A DNA stretch of 64,000 nt from Macrotis lagotis (Eukaryota; Chordata; Mammalia; Peramelemorphia; Peramelidae). Every line of letters begins with the position of its first letter. Position 1 is the first letter of the stretch. Location: positions 160,698,937-160,762,936 of the forward strand of contig NC_133660.1 in the NCBI RefSeq assembly GCF_037893015.1, written 5' to 3'. Both the position numbers and the translations under genes were made by a program. Shown piece by piece: positions 53,049-64,000 of the stretch. A model generated the notes under the pieces. It had not been told where the DNA came from. It saw nothing but the letters and a program-made list of their open reading frames with translations, and searched no databases.

Positions 53049-56000
53049 ATGCTGCGCCGCGGCCCGCTGCTCCTGGCGCGCCTCGGCCGCCCGTGGCTCC
53101 GGGGCTCCGCCTGCCCCGCCGCGCGGCCGCCGCAGGCCCCGGCGGGGCGGGGAGGCCGCGGGGCGGCCGGCACCACGGTGGACCCCCGCCGGCTGGAGGA
53201 GCGCTTCGTGTTCCCGGAGTACGTCCCCGAGGCGGCCCCCGAGCCCGAGCCGTCCGTGGCGGCGGCGCTGCGGCGCCGGCAGGACGAGGAGGAGCGCGAG
53301 CGGCGGCGGCGCGAGGAGCGGCGGCTGCGGCGGCTGGCGCGGCCGCCCCCGGCGGCGGGCAGCCCCGACCCCGCGGCGCCGGCCGGCGGCCTGAGCTGCC
53401 CCGGCTGCGGGGCGGAGCTGCACTGCCGCGACCCCGAGCTGCCGGGCTACGTGCCCCCCGAGAAGTGCGGCGCGCCGGGGGCGCCAGGCCGCGCCGTGTG
53501 CCAGCGCTGCTGGCTGCTGCTGCACCACCGCCGGGCCCTGCGGCTGCGGCTCGGCCCCGAGCGCCACCGGGAGCTGGTGCGCGCCGCGCTGCGCCGCCCG
53601 GGCCCGGCCCTCGTGCTCTACGTGCTGGACGTGCTGGACCTGCCGGACCCGCTGCTGCCCGCGCTGCCCGCGCTGCTCGGGCCCCGCCGGCTCTTCCTGC
53701 TGGCCAACAAGGTGGACCTGCTGCCCGGGGACGGCCCCGGCTACCTGCGGAGGCTGCGGGCGCGCCTGTGGGACGAGTGCGCGCGGGCGGGCCTGCCGCC
53801 GGCGCCCCGGGGGCCCGGGCCCGGGCCCGGCTGCCAGCTCCAGGACGTGCTGCTCATCAGCGCCAAGACCGGCTACGGGGTGGAGGGGCTCATCTCGGCG
53901 CTGCAGCGCTCCTGGCGCTACCGCGGCGACGTGTACCTGGTGGGCGCCGCCAACGCCGGCAAGTCCACGCTCTTCAACGCGCTCCTGCTCTCCGACTACT
54001 GCATCGCGCGCGGCGCCGACGCCACCGACCGGGCCACCGTCTCCCCCTGGCCCGGTGAGCCCCGGCCCTGCCCCGCGCCCTCCCCTTGTCTCGGCCTTCC
54101 CGCGAGGAGGGACGGAGACTGGCCGGGCCAGCCACGGGCAACAGAGGCCTCTTCTTGCCGTTTCTCTTATTGACCAAGACGCTACCAAAACCCCTCGTTC
54201 GACTCACTTCGTGTGCTTTGCTATTTCAGGAACAACCTTAAACCTCCTGAAATTTCCCATCAGCAACCCTACTCCTTACAGAATGTTTGAGAGGAACAGA
54301 AGACTTAAAGAAGAAGCTACTAAAACTGAAGATGATCTGAGTGAGCAAGAGCAGAAACGTCTGCATGGAATGAAAAAGCAGGCCTACTTAGTAGGTCAGT
54401 ATCTTCTAAAAAAAATGGGTCGTGGGTTAAATTGCTTCTAAATCCTTTGCTCTGGAACACGAAATCAAAATTCACCATGATAAGGGAAACCTAACTATTC
54501 TGAAACCCAGAGCTGGACTCAGCTGTTAAAAAAAATCTTCTATCCACAGATCAGAGCGTAGATGAAACATTCAGGAAATGAAACGAGATTCAGTTTGGGG
54601 GGTTTTTGGGGGGAGGAGTTGCATAGTAGAGTTGTAAGTGGAATAAGTTGCCTTCCCCTAGACAGAAGTAATAGCTCTTTTCATCCTGTGGGTTATCTGA
54701 TATATTCTTTCCTGTCCAGAACTACAAAAAGTAGGCAAGATTGTCATTTCTATGTTGCAGGCAACATGTTCCTTTAACTGGTAGCACTGATTGCTGCCAA
54801 GTTATGCTGAGAGCCATTGTGTTTCAAATCCTTCATCATTACTTAATCTCAATTCAAATTCTTCCCCTATATGTAACTGCAAATAAACTATCAATGTTTA
54901 CACTGAATTCTCTGTTCCTTTACCATCTACTAACTCTGGAAGTCCTTCCCCGCTCTAAATCTGTGATTCTAAGCTAAATATGTTTGCCATCTTGTAGTTC
55001 TGATGCTATAGGTTGCCAGACTTCTGCATAGTACTTAAAATTTCCTAGATCTAGAATTGAAGGGGACCTCAAAAGGAATATAGTCCCACTCCCTCATGTT
55101 ACAACCAAAGAAAAATAGGTTTAGGGAAGATAGTAAGTGACTTGTCCAAAACACTTTCTGTCCTTAATGTTTCTGTGACTTAGTCATAGTCACTACCATA
55201 ATAACTGAATTGAGATAGACTTCAATAAAAGATAAAGATTCAGACATTTTGAAGATCAATAACTTCAAAGTGACTCTCTTGTTGTAGGAAGAGTTGGGAG
55301 AACATTCCATTCTCCACAAAATGATGAACCCACTTTCGAATTTGATGCTGATTCACTTGCTTTCGACATGGAGAATGAGCCTCCAAGAATAACACACAAC
55401 ATACCCACCAAGCATGATGAACCCACCAAGCGTGTGGAACTGACACCTCAAGAACTAAAAGATGTTCATTGGTTTTATGATACTCCTGGAATCATAAAAG
55501 AAAATTGTGTATGTATTTTGTTTCTTATAGAAAGGCTTGATAGGGGCAGCTAGGTGGCGTAGTGGATGAAGCACCGGCCTTGGAGTCAGGAGTACCTGGG
55601 TTCAAATCCGGTCTCAGACACTTAATAATTATCTAGCTGTGTGGCCTGGGGCAAGCCACTTAACCCCATTTGCCTTGCAAAAACCTAAAAAAAAAAATAG
55701 AAAGGCTTGATAATAGTGACATGATGCTGTCTAAATAGGCAAAAATTAATTTGGGGGAAAATATTGGGCAAAGAACCCCATCAACTGGATCATTCTCTAA
55801 GCTGTGAATCTGTGAATGACTCGAGCCCAGCAGAGTAGACAGAATGTGAAATAACTAGGATAAGGAGGGCCCACCAAAGAGAACTTGACCTGCTGGGAGA
55901 AATGGAGTTTATATACAATATTCATAAGTGGGCTGCTGATTAATCATTTTCAGGTCTTAAGTTGCTGTTAAGTGTCAGGTTCATGTGTGGCATTCCTCGG

Positions 56001-59000
56001 TCCTTTGGGAACTGCTCTTTAGTTGTTTGTCCCAAGTCTTAGGGGTCATGATTACTCTTGGGGACACAGAACCAGCATCCTGTGACAGGAATAGGAGCAC
56101 ACAGTACCTGGCAGTGATGAAGCAGGGATTAGGAACATGTCAAGAGACATGACAGCCATTGCCTCTCAGCACTTCAGAAATACGGAGAGCTAAAAATCAT
56201 ACATCCTTTGATGAACATCTGATGCTGGTCATTAGCAATTCACTGACAGACTAAGATTATCCAAACTGCAAAGGAGTATTGTTTGCCAAGCTCAGGGCCC
56301 AGCCTGCTTGCTGAACTTTAAAAAAAAGGGTATCTCCAAAATATTTTGACAGCTCTTACCTTTGGATTTGGTTCCACCATGTTATAGAACAAGTATGTAA
56401 ATTTGGTTTTCTAGATACAGGCAGGTGACTCTGAACATGAAATTTCCATTTCGGACATCTTCTCTTATACATTTGTGGGGTTAATGTTAAGGGTTAAAGG
56501 AAGGCTGTATAATATAATTTTGTGTTAACTTTTTGGAAGAAAACTAGACAAATAATGCCAGATACTGCAAATACTTTTTGGTGTTGGATATTGGCATAAA
56601 ATAAAAAAGTAATCATATAAACTGCTGGTGGTCACAGATATAGCAACTATGTGCCAGAAATTTTTTAAGGTAAGCACCTTAAAAAATATCCTCTCATTTG
56701 ATCCTCACAACAGCTGGTAAAATAGGTAGTATTGTTATCCCTATTTTACAGTTGAAAAAACTAAGGCACACAGGTTTAGAGACATGCCCAAGATCACACA
56801 ACTAGTAAATGTCTGAGGACATATTTAAACTCTGCTCTTCCTGACTCCAAGCCCAGTGCTCTCTCCACCAAGTCACCCAGCTGAAATATACTTTGATGAT
56901 GTACCGTGTAATGGTTTAAAACTCTTATCTATTAATCCATAACTTCCATCAGTAGTTAATTGGTAGTGGCAGGTGGGCATTTATTTTTGTCCATCAAATC
57001 TCTTTAAATGTTCCACTGTAAGTCAGAAAATAGAATTGAAAAGGAAATTGGGAGATAAGTGATTCTCGACTTCAGAAATTCTACTGGATTATCTTTCCCT
57101 ATTTTCACTTGTTACAGCCCTTCAACTCTCCCTTTCCTCTCTCCCTTTTCCCTACCCCCATCAATCTAGGAAACTTTTCTTGGAAAGTAACCATCATTTT
57201 TGATTGTCTTAATTTATGTTTTTTGAAAAACGATAGATAATACATTCCTTCAATTATTGAGGAGCTACTAGGTTCAGAATACTAGGTTGTGTAATTGCTA
57301 CATGAATAATTTATGTTGATTGAGTCTTTAAGGCTTACAACCTGCCCTAGTTATTTCAAATACTATTTCTCTTAAAAGTTAGGACCATCAGAAAATGTAG
57401 GTATTTTAGAATAATATATAGTAAGCTTGATTTTTGTGGAAAATATTAGAACTTTTAACATTCAACTTATTATTCAGCTCAGAGATCAGGGATCTAGAGC
57501 TGGAAGTGACTACAAACCATTTAGTCCCAACCCTTTTTGTTTTAGAGTTAAGGAGACAGGCCCACAAATTTGTGACTGCATTGAAAACTACCAAGTTCAC
57601 AAGATTTCATTCTTTTTTCCACAGGTCTTAAATTATCTGACAGAAAAGGAAATTAAGATTGTTTTGCCAACACATTCTATTGTCCCAAGAACATTTATTT
57701 TGAAACCTGGAATGGTTCTGTTTTTGGGTGCTATAGGACGCTTAGATTACCTACAGGTAAGCAAAATAATATCCTTTTTTTAAAATGTGACTAAACATTT
57801 TGTGCTGCTTTTTTTCTTTGTTTTTAATGTATCTTCTTCAAGATATTGAATTATACCAAAAGAGCTTGGCATTTATGTCAGGATATTCTTCCTTTCCTTT
57901 GGTATTGTTAATGCGGAAATCACATGCTTATCACCCTCAAGTAATGATAGGATATGTGCCTTATAGAAACACAAGGGAATCAGGTTGCCTTATTTTTGCT
58001 GATCTCTTTGTAGTAACTTTAATTTAAAAAAAAAACTTTTTGATGGTATATATTTACATAGTATCTTTTGAGGTTCTTGGGAATAGTCCCTATTTTATTT
58101 AGATTTTGAGAAATGAGAAAAATTGACACATCTATCCAAGGTCACTAACTCAATCTGACCAAGGTAAAGGTGAAAGAAACTTCAGACTCAAAATGTCCCA
58201 ACCACTCACAAGATCGTATTTGAAAGTTTTTGTAAGAAAATTGTTATGGACTCTTGATTTTTTTTAGGGCAGAAGTAGCATGTGAGAGTTAAGGTTAAAA
58301 TATTCTACTTACCTGGTAAGTAGAAATCATTAAAGCCTGCTTTAATGTCACCATTTTAAAGGTTGCTTCAGAAAAAAGTAACAAAGCTGTTTTCAAATAG
58401 TTGGCTTCAATTAAAACTATAGTGATCAGAAGCTTTCCATTTGATAAACTTGGTAGTTTTTGCTAAAAATTCCTTGTTTTGGTAAATTAGGGTCATATTT
58501 ATTATAGCACTTCATTGTAAGACCAGGAAGAATATGGTTTTAAGTTTTTGGTTTGTGGATTTTTTTTTTTGTTTGTTTTTTGTTTCTTTGCAAGGAAATG
58601 GGGTTCACTTGCCCAAGGCCACACAGCTAGGTACTTATTAAAGTGTACTCCTGACTCCAGGACTGGTGTTTCATCCACTGCACCACCTAGCTGCCCCTAA
58701 GAATATGATTTTTAAATTCACTGCAAAGATGATGTTTTAGTAACACTAGATCCAGCAAGCTCTGTCTCTCTCTCTCTCTCTCCTGTAATAAACATTTGCT
58801 TTATGGTTTCCCTAGAAAATGATAATTAATTTTTTCCTTCTATTTTTTTGTCCTGAGATATTTTAGGGCTTCAGATGTACTGTGTGAAGTCTAAACTTTT
58901 AAATAAAAAATAAAATCATTTTCCTTTTCTATCAAAATATTAACTGAGGGGCAGCTAGGTGGCGCAGTGGCTAGAACACCGGCCCTGGAGTCTGGACTAC

Positions 59001-61440
59001 CTGAGCTCAAATCTGCCCTCAGGCACTTAATAATTACCTAGCTGTGTGACCTTGGGCAAGCCACTTAACCTCACTGCCTTGCCAAAAAAAAAAAAACCTT
59101 TAAAAAAAATATTAACTGAAACATTTTATCAATTGTTTCTCTTTGGATAGTCCCAGAGATTTTGGGGCAGTCTTAAGACAACCTGAAAACTAATTATAAA
59201 GTTGAAAATAGTTGTTTGAGCCTAGTTATCTTTACAGAAATAGAGATTAATAAGCTTGCAAAGGACAGATTTATTTACAAGCACAGAAATATAGTAGAGT
59301 ATATGTGGGCTACTTAAGTTTACTTGTCTTATTTTTCAGAATGAAAAAAGCATTAGGAAAGCAATCACATCCATAGATATTCATAATGGTTGGTTTGTAT
59401 TTAAATGGTACTTTGCATAGAATGTGTAAATTAAGGCATGTTAAGGACTTGTATGCTTTAAATTTTGCACATAGAAAAGAAAGTATAAGAGTATATATTT
59501 TTGTTACTGTTCTAAATTAACTGTAAAAAATATTATTTTTCAAGGGTTATTGTTTGTTTTTCATGTCAGAAAAACGTTTTATCTTCAATTCTTTCTTTAG
59601 GGAGTTACATCAGCTTGGTTTTCTGTTGTGGCATCAAACTTACTTCCAGTACACATTACTACCTTGGAGAAAGCAGATACCATCTATCAGAAGCATGCAG
59701 GTCAAACCTTACTTCAGGTAAGTGGAGACTATGTCTGTGGCTATCACGACATGTGAGATGCCCTTGAGCCCAGCACACATTCCTGATTGACACAGCTGGG
59801 CCAATAGAGCCTTTGTTAAGACACAGCCTAATCACAGCACAGTCTTTGTGTTGCTGTCTGCGAGCACCAGCCCCACACTTTTTCTGTCCCATGTTTGCAA
59901 GGAGCTGTACGAAAAGAGGGGTAAAAAAAGCCTTCAGGTTTCCTTGAAGTGGGGTGAGGGTAGAAAAATTCAGTCTAGATAAGAATAATGAAGAGACAGT
60001 ACAAATTTAGCATTGAGCTACTAGGGGCTCAGGGCTGAATTTGAAGAAGGACCAATAAAGCCCGATGATGAAGGTTCATAGTAGTTAAAACAACTCATTG
60101 TTCACCCTTTTGTTCTGATTTGTTGTGAGCATTTTCTCCTTAAGGTCCCAGAGGAGTTGATGCCTTTTTTTTTTTCAGGTTTCAGGCATTGTCATTCCTT
60201 CTGTTTCACAGAGCCCTCTAAAAATACAATGGATAAATCTTAACTCATGGCCAATAACTTTGGTGTCCTATTCCATTTAGTTAGAATCATGGGGTCAGAT
60301 GTATATATAACCTTGATCATTCTGTAGAGGAAATTATCTTAGTTACCCCAAAACCTACCCAGCATTCTCATTTACTTTGTAGCACTCATCTTAAAAACTT
60401 AAAGCACTTGGTCATAATTGCATTTTTGTCTTCATTCAGTCCTGTCCAAATCTTTATACCTCTGTGGACTATACTGGCCTAAGGGTTTTCTTGGCAAAGA
60501 CGCTGGAGTGGATTAAAACAAATAGAGGTTAAGTGACTTTCAGGGGGTCTCACAGCTGGTATCAGAGAATGGATTTGAATTCAGGTCTTCCTGACTCAAG
60601 GCCCATCGATCTAAACACTGAGCCCCACCTAGGTGACATTTTCAATTCTTAGGTATAATTTATAGATTTGGTGTATTTACAGTCAAGTTTTGAACTGCAT
60701 TAAGTTAAAGTCTTATCCTTCTTTGTTGCTTATTTATAGGATTTCAAGTGATTTACTTCATACATAAGAATCATAGATTTATTTTGAGTTCCTAAACTTT
60801 TTTTTTTTTTAATGATAGGTTCCATTGGGTGGAGTTGAAAGAATGGCAGAGTTCCCACCTCTGGTTTCTCAAGACATTACATTGGAAGGAATTGGGAAGC
60901 TTGAGGCAATAGCTGATATCAAGCTTTCTTCTGCTGGTAAGTGAACTCTGAACACTTTTTAAGTTTAAATTTTTTGAAATGGGCACGTTCATTTACATTT
61001 GGATTGCCAAGATGATTGTAGTTCTTGCATATAGCTGATGTATAAGTTATTCTGATCTGTACAAGTCTAATCATAGAATAAAGACCATTTGTATATGTAT
61101 ATCTGAGAGAGTGAGAGTGTGTGTGTGTGTGTGTGTGTGTGTTTGAAGTTGTTTTATTTCCTAACTTGTTTTTTTATTAGGTATCTAATAATTTAATGTG
61201 TTTGTTCATCATGTTTCTTACTCAGGTTGGGTTGCAATAACCTCTCCATCAGAGGACAAGCTACATCTTCGAGGCTACACACCTCAAGGAACAACTTTGA
61301 CTGTTCGGCAGCCTCCTCTTCTACCTCACATTATTGATGTCAAGGGGGAACGAATCAAGAAGAGTGTGGCTTATAAAACTAAAAGGCCCCTTTCCTTAGT
61401 AGATAGACTGAAATCAAGTAGCAAAAGAAAACAATTTTAA
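53049..61440 (+). CDS. NOA1: NOA1, mitochondrial circularly permuted GTPase, complete (7 exons)
   Basis: Nitric oxide-associated protein 1 (C4orf14), a YqeH-like GTPase needed for mitochondrial ribosome assembly and translation. Exons are 53049-54054, 54230-54394, 55288-55508, 57625-57756, 59601-59717, 60819-60936 and 61226-61440; they sum to 1974 nt (657 residues plus stop), against about 698 in human. All introns are GT-AG and in phase. The start [16 protein letters not shown] is arginine rich and without acids, like a mitochondrial targeting peptide. A zinc-finger module has CPGC at 117-120 and a second CxxC in VCQRCW. The GTPase motifs are permuted: G4 NKVD at 220-223, then G5 SAK, then the P-loop GAANAGKST starting at 299, a threonine switch (PGTTLN) and G3 DTPG at 455-458. 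It ends [10 protein letters not shown]. Exon 1 codes for over half the protein and is arginine/proline rich from local GC bias. The ATG at 53049 is the first in frame; its context (C at -3) is weak. Confidence 0.97.
54395..55287. other. NOA1 intron 2
   Basis: No clear element except a MIR-like fragment at about 55040-55160 (CTAGAATTGAAGGGGACCTC, AAGTAAGTGACTTGTCC-type text). The rest is unassigned. Confidence 0.45.
55543..55696 (+). repeat. Full-length SINE beside NOA1 exon 3 donor
   Basis: GGGGCAGCTAGGTGGCGTAG to an A-tail, with a perfect 16-bp duplication ATAGAAAGGCTTGATA at 55527-55542 and 55697-55712. It starts about 35 nt after the end of exon 3 (55508), in the gene's sense. Confidence 0.95.
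55713..57624. other. NOA1 intron 3
   Basis: About 55740-56340 is unassigned, more complex than average and without coding signal. About 56640-56885 is an antisense MIR/THER SINE (CATTTGATCCTCACAACAG, GATCACACAACTAGTAAATG, TCTCCACCAAGTCACCCAG). About 57478-57600 is a MIR-like fragment ending only some 25 bp before exon 4. Confidence 0.55.
58560..58698 (-). repeat. A-tailed SINE, antisense
   Basis: T-rich run, GCCCAAGGCCACACAGCTAGG, CTGACTCCAGGACTGGTG, CCACCTAGCTGCCCC. A small gap removes part of the B-box side. A (TC) run follows at 58761-58782. Confidence 0.9.
58948..59105 (+). repeat. A-tailed SINE in NOA1 intron 4
   Basis: GGGCAGCTAGGTGGCGCAGT to A-tail, with duplication AAAATATTAACTGA at 58934-58947 and 59106-59119. 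Confidence 0.93.
59718..60818. other. NOA1 intron 5
   Basis: About 60425-60640 is an antisense Mar1-like SINE (GGTTTTCTTGGCAAAGACGC, CAGGTCTTCCTGACTCAAGG, CCCCACCTAGG). About 59730-60180 is unassigned complex sequence. The exon 6 acceptor has a 13-T tract. Confidence 0.65.
61105..61143. repeat. GT microsatellite
   Basis: GAGAGTGAGAGTGTGTGTG runs into about 12 uninterrupted GT units in NOA1 intron 6, some 85 bp upstream of exon 7. Confidence 0.92.
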
Positions 61441-61620
61441 AAATAAATAAACAAATATAAATTATTGTTCTAATTATATTTCCTATAAGCATGAGTAAGT
61501 TAACCAAAGTCAATTTTTTTTTCAAGAAAAGATCTCTGGCCTATATTTATACAATTAAAATTCATTTTCTGTAGAAATAAATAGTATTGTGAATGAGGCG
61601 TCTTGGAATTGGTTTTTGTT
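61441..61620 (+). terminator. NOA1: NOA1 3' UTR poly(A) signals
   Basis: The TAA at 61438-61440 is followed within a few bases by AATAAATAAA (about 61443), and a second AATAAA lies near 61577. Either could end the transcript; the second leaves room for a normal downstream region. Site choice is inferred. Confidence 0.6.
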
Positions 61621-64000
61621 TTTTTAGTAGCGTGTGAACATTGGATTTAATAAGCCAAAGTGGAGCCATTATATCTGAAAAAAAACCCCACAGTATTTAA
61701 GAACTTAAAACCATAGACTTGGGTACTAGATGGAAGGAGGCAGGTGAAAACATGCTAAATTCATTATTACTTGTGGAAGGAAACAATGCCCTCTAGGAAT
61801 GAATGCTTAACTACATGAGTAAACTTCATTATCTAATCTCTAAAATCTGAGGCCTCTTAACTAACAAAAGTTGAGATTTCCATAATCCTTGTCCTAAAGT
61901 GTTCAAGTTTAATGGAGAACAAGCTTCCTAATAAAACCTGTGAGACAGGAAACTGAAGTTGACCTTAGTGCCTTTTTGTAGACTTCTTCACCATAAAAGC
62001 CTAATGGAGGAAAAAAGTAAATATTCAAATTGAAAATAGAAGGATGACTCTTAAGGTCTAACTTGCCATTCTCATGAGCTGGGTACTTTTAAATAAGATA
62101 TTATCTGATCCTATTGGACTCTACCATCTGATTTCCAATTTTACCATTTGAATCCTCCCTGTAAGACATTACATCTGACAATGTATGACATACCTTGTTG
62201 AAACTAATTTATTTATGTAATAATTCAACTTGAGCTGATTCTTTATATAACTTTAGAAGAGTTCATGTGTGAAATCATCTCTTTTTTGGCTGGACAATAA
62301 AACAGGATAAGATCTAGAAAGATATTACAAAATAGTTTTCCCCATAGGCACTCAGTTGTGAGTCTTCAGCCCTCATCCCTCTTTGGGGAATTATTTGCAG
62401 TCTTCCCTGCATGTAGTAAATCTACCACCTGGAGCTTCACAACTTAGGCTGCTCTTTGTTTCTGATGGGGATTTTTGTTTTTTATTTATTTTTAGGTTTT
62501 TGCAAGGCAAATGGGTAAGTGGCTTACCCAAAGCCACACAGGTAATTATTAAGTGTCTGATTTCAGATTTGAACTCAGGTCCTCCTGACTCCAGGGCTGG
62601 TGCTCTATCCATTGCACCACCTAGCTGCTCTGATTTTTTTTTATTTTTAATATTAATATGCCAGTGGTATTTTAGTGATTTCTGACCAATTAAGAACCAA
62701 CCTGACTCACCAAACTAATTTTAAAACTCAGTAATTTGGTACATTGTGATTCACTAAATAGACTAATGAAACTAGTGTAAAGAATAATAATATAAAGGCT
62801 TTTTCTTGAGTAGGTAGGAAGAAGTAAGGACTGAGTTGAAGTTGACTTGACCTCACCCCATTTCCACAATGGGAAAGTGGCTATATTACAACTAGCCACA
62901 AATATCAATTTCCAGCCCCCCCCCCCCCCCGCCAGTTTGTTACCAGATCTTAACACTCATCACTTCTCTAGTATTTAGTTTATGAGAAAAAGTTGCACAT
63001 AAAGGTTTGCAAAGTATTTTTCATATTTCAATTCATATGACTCTCACAATAGCCTTTTGAGGTGATTCATTTTACAGATGAGGAAAAAGGCAGAGAGGTT
63101 CAGAGACTTAACCAGGGCATCACAGCTAGTATCTAAGGCAAGATTTGAAATCAGATGTTCCTGATTCCCAAATTCCTTTCTCTATCCATTAACTTATACT
63201 AAGGATTTGCCATTTGGTGGCAATTAATAAGTTTTATGGGATCCTGGCCTTTAGGGTACAGTTTGAGAGTCCAAACCATTTACTTAATGTCTGGTACACA
63301 ATAAGCTTGTCAATAATACAGGCCTGTGGAGTTGACTCACTCCCATTCTATAACTCAGGGCTGGTGAACTGACTCATTAACTGAAAGGCTTAAATTAGAA
63401 AATTCTCTTTGAAATTACTGAGAAAATGCCTACTCATAGCTCATTGCATTAACCCATATCCTGATGTGGAGTTCTCCAACAGTTTTGTTTGTGTTGAGGT
63501 ATTTCCCATAACAACCAGAAATAAAAACAGTAGAGGAGCACAGGCATAGTCTTGTGTCTCTGACCACTCTCAGACTTCCTGCAAAATGGGGATTTGGGAA
63601 GCTTCCAAGTAAATGATTCACCCACAGCTCCAGCTGCAGCCGTCATCAAATGGTTTCATTTCTTCACCTAGCATGGACCCAGTTTTCATTGAGACCTGTT
63701 TTGAAAGGCTGCCTCTGATTATTTTCTCCAGACTCACTTCACTTACTTTCTCTAGACTCTTACCCACATTTCATCTCTCTGTTGGCTGCTTCTCTCTCTC
63801 TGGAGTCATTTTAATTACAACAATTCTTAATTAAGGGAGTCATCAAAACTTTGCACAGTTGAAAGTGGTCTTTGGGGGGAACTACTTATTTCCATCTGAA
63901 CCTTAAAAAAACCCCTTCCAAAACTACCCAACCTGGGGTCATAAAACCTTACTAGCATGGCTAGGAAGAAATAACCACTGTCTTCCAGTTCACTTTGGGA
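61621..64000. other. Intergenic DNA right of NOA1
   Basis: About 62490-62632 is an antisense A-tailed SINE (GGTTTTTGCAAGGCAAATGG, CTCCTGACTCCAGGGCTGG, CACCACCTAGCTGC-type end). A poly-C run lies at 62917-62930. About 63000-63195 is an antisense MIR/THER SINE (TTTGCAAAGTATTTTTCATA, TTTTACAGATGAGGAAAAAGG). No exon of a further gene was recognised. Confidence 0.55.

Noticed and set aside
53093-54058. 321-codon frame overlapping NOA1 exon 1 on the same strand
   Set aside because: Low-complexity Ala/Arg/Pro translation of the real NOA1 reading frame shifted by one; no motif.
52950-54188. 412-codon open frame antisense to NOA1 exon 1
   Set aside because: Long open frames on every strand are expected in such GC-rich sequence; composition is Arg/Ala/Pro/Gly only and no domain is recognisable.

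Overview
The window is vertebrate nuclear DNA, and its repeats are those of a marsupial. The SINEs are tRNA-derived, with an A-box-like TGGCGCAGTGG and a B-box-like GGTTCAAATCC. One set ends in A-runs and another in the BovB/RTE-like tail (GGTCAC..AGTCGGACATGACTG). L1 3' ends of a metatherian type are abundant. The A-tailed SINE and the L1 text look closest to what I recall from Australian (dasyurid-like) marsupials, but I cannot exclude an opossum. I saw no prokaryotic genes, no CRISPR array and no recognisable retroviral gene.

Three host genes can be read exon by exon. IGFBP7 (+ strand) contributes its last four exons (14301-23696); bases 1-14300 are most likely its intron 1, with exon 1 off the left edge. 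POLR2B (- strand) is complete: 25 coding exons between 52400 and 24066 sum to 3525 nt, or 1174 residues plus stop, the same length as human RPB2. NOA1 (+ strand) is complete: 7 exons between 53049 and 61440 give 657 residues. From 61.6 kb to the right edge is intergenic DNA, where REST would be expected next from the known vertebrate order (not visible here).

IGFBP7 and POLR2B are tail to tail, and their poly(A) signals are placed so that the two 3' ends probably overlap. POLR2B and NOA1 are head to head across one CpG-rich interval of 648 bp between start codons, with ETS motifs and GC boxes, which reads as a shared bidirectional promoter. The three genes do not form a pathway: one is a secreted growth-factor-binding protein, one the second-largest RNA polymerase II subunit, and one a mitochondrial GTPase.

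The remaining DNA is layered repeats. It includes an RPL23A processed pseudogene inserted in a CR1/L3-like element with a clear target duplication (2.5-3.1 kb), a mariner-type MITE (3.3 kb), a pogo/Tc2-like DNA transposon with terminal inverted repeats and transposase remnants (18.46-19.26 kb), an L1-in-L1 nest (42.6-46.2 kb), a pair of SINEs separated by three copies of one target site (49.7-50.0 kb), and a 265-bp direct duplication on either side of POLR2B exons 6-7. I found no new molecular system. The most useful leads are the overlapping 3' ends, the bidirectional promoter, the intronic duplication and the well-dated nested insertions.
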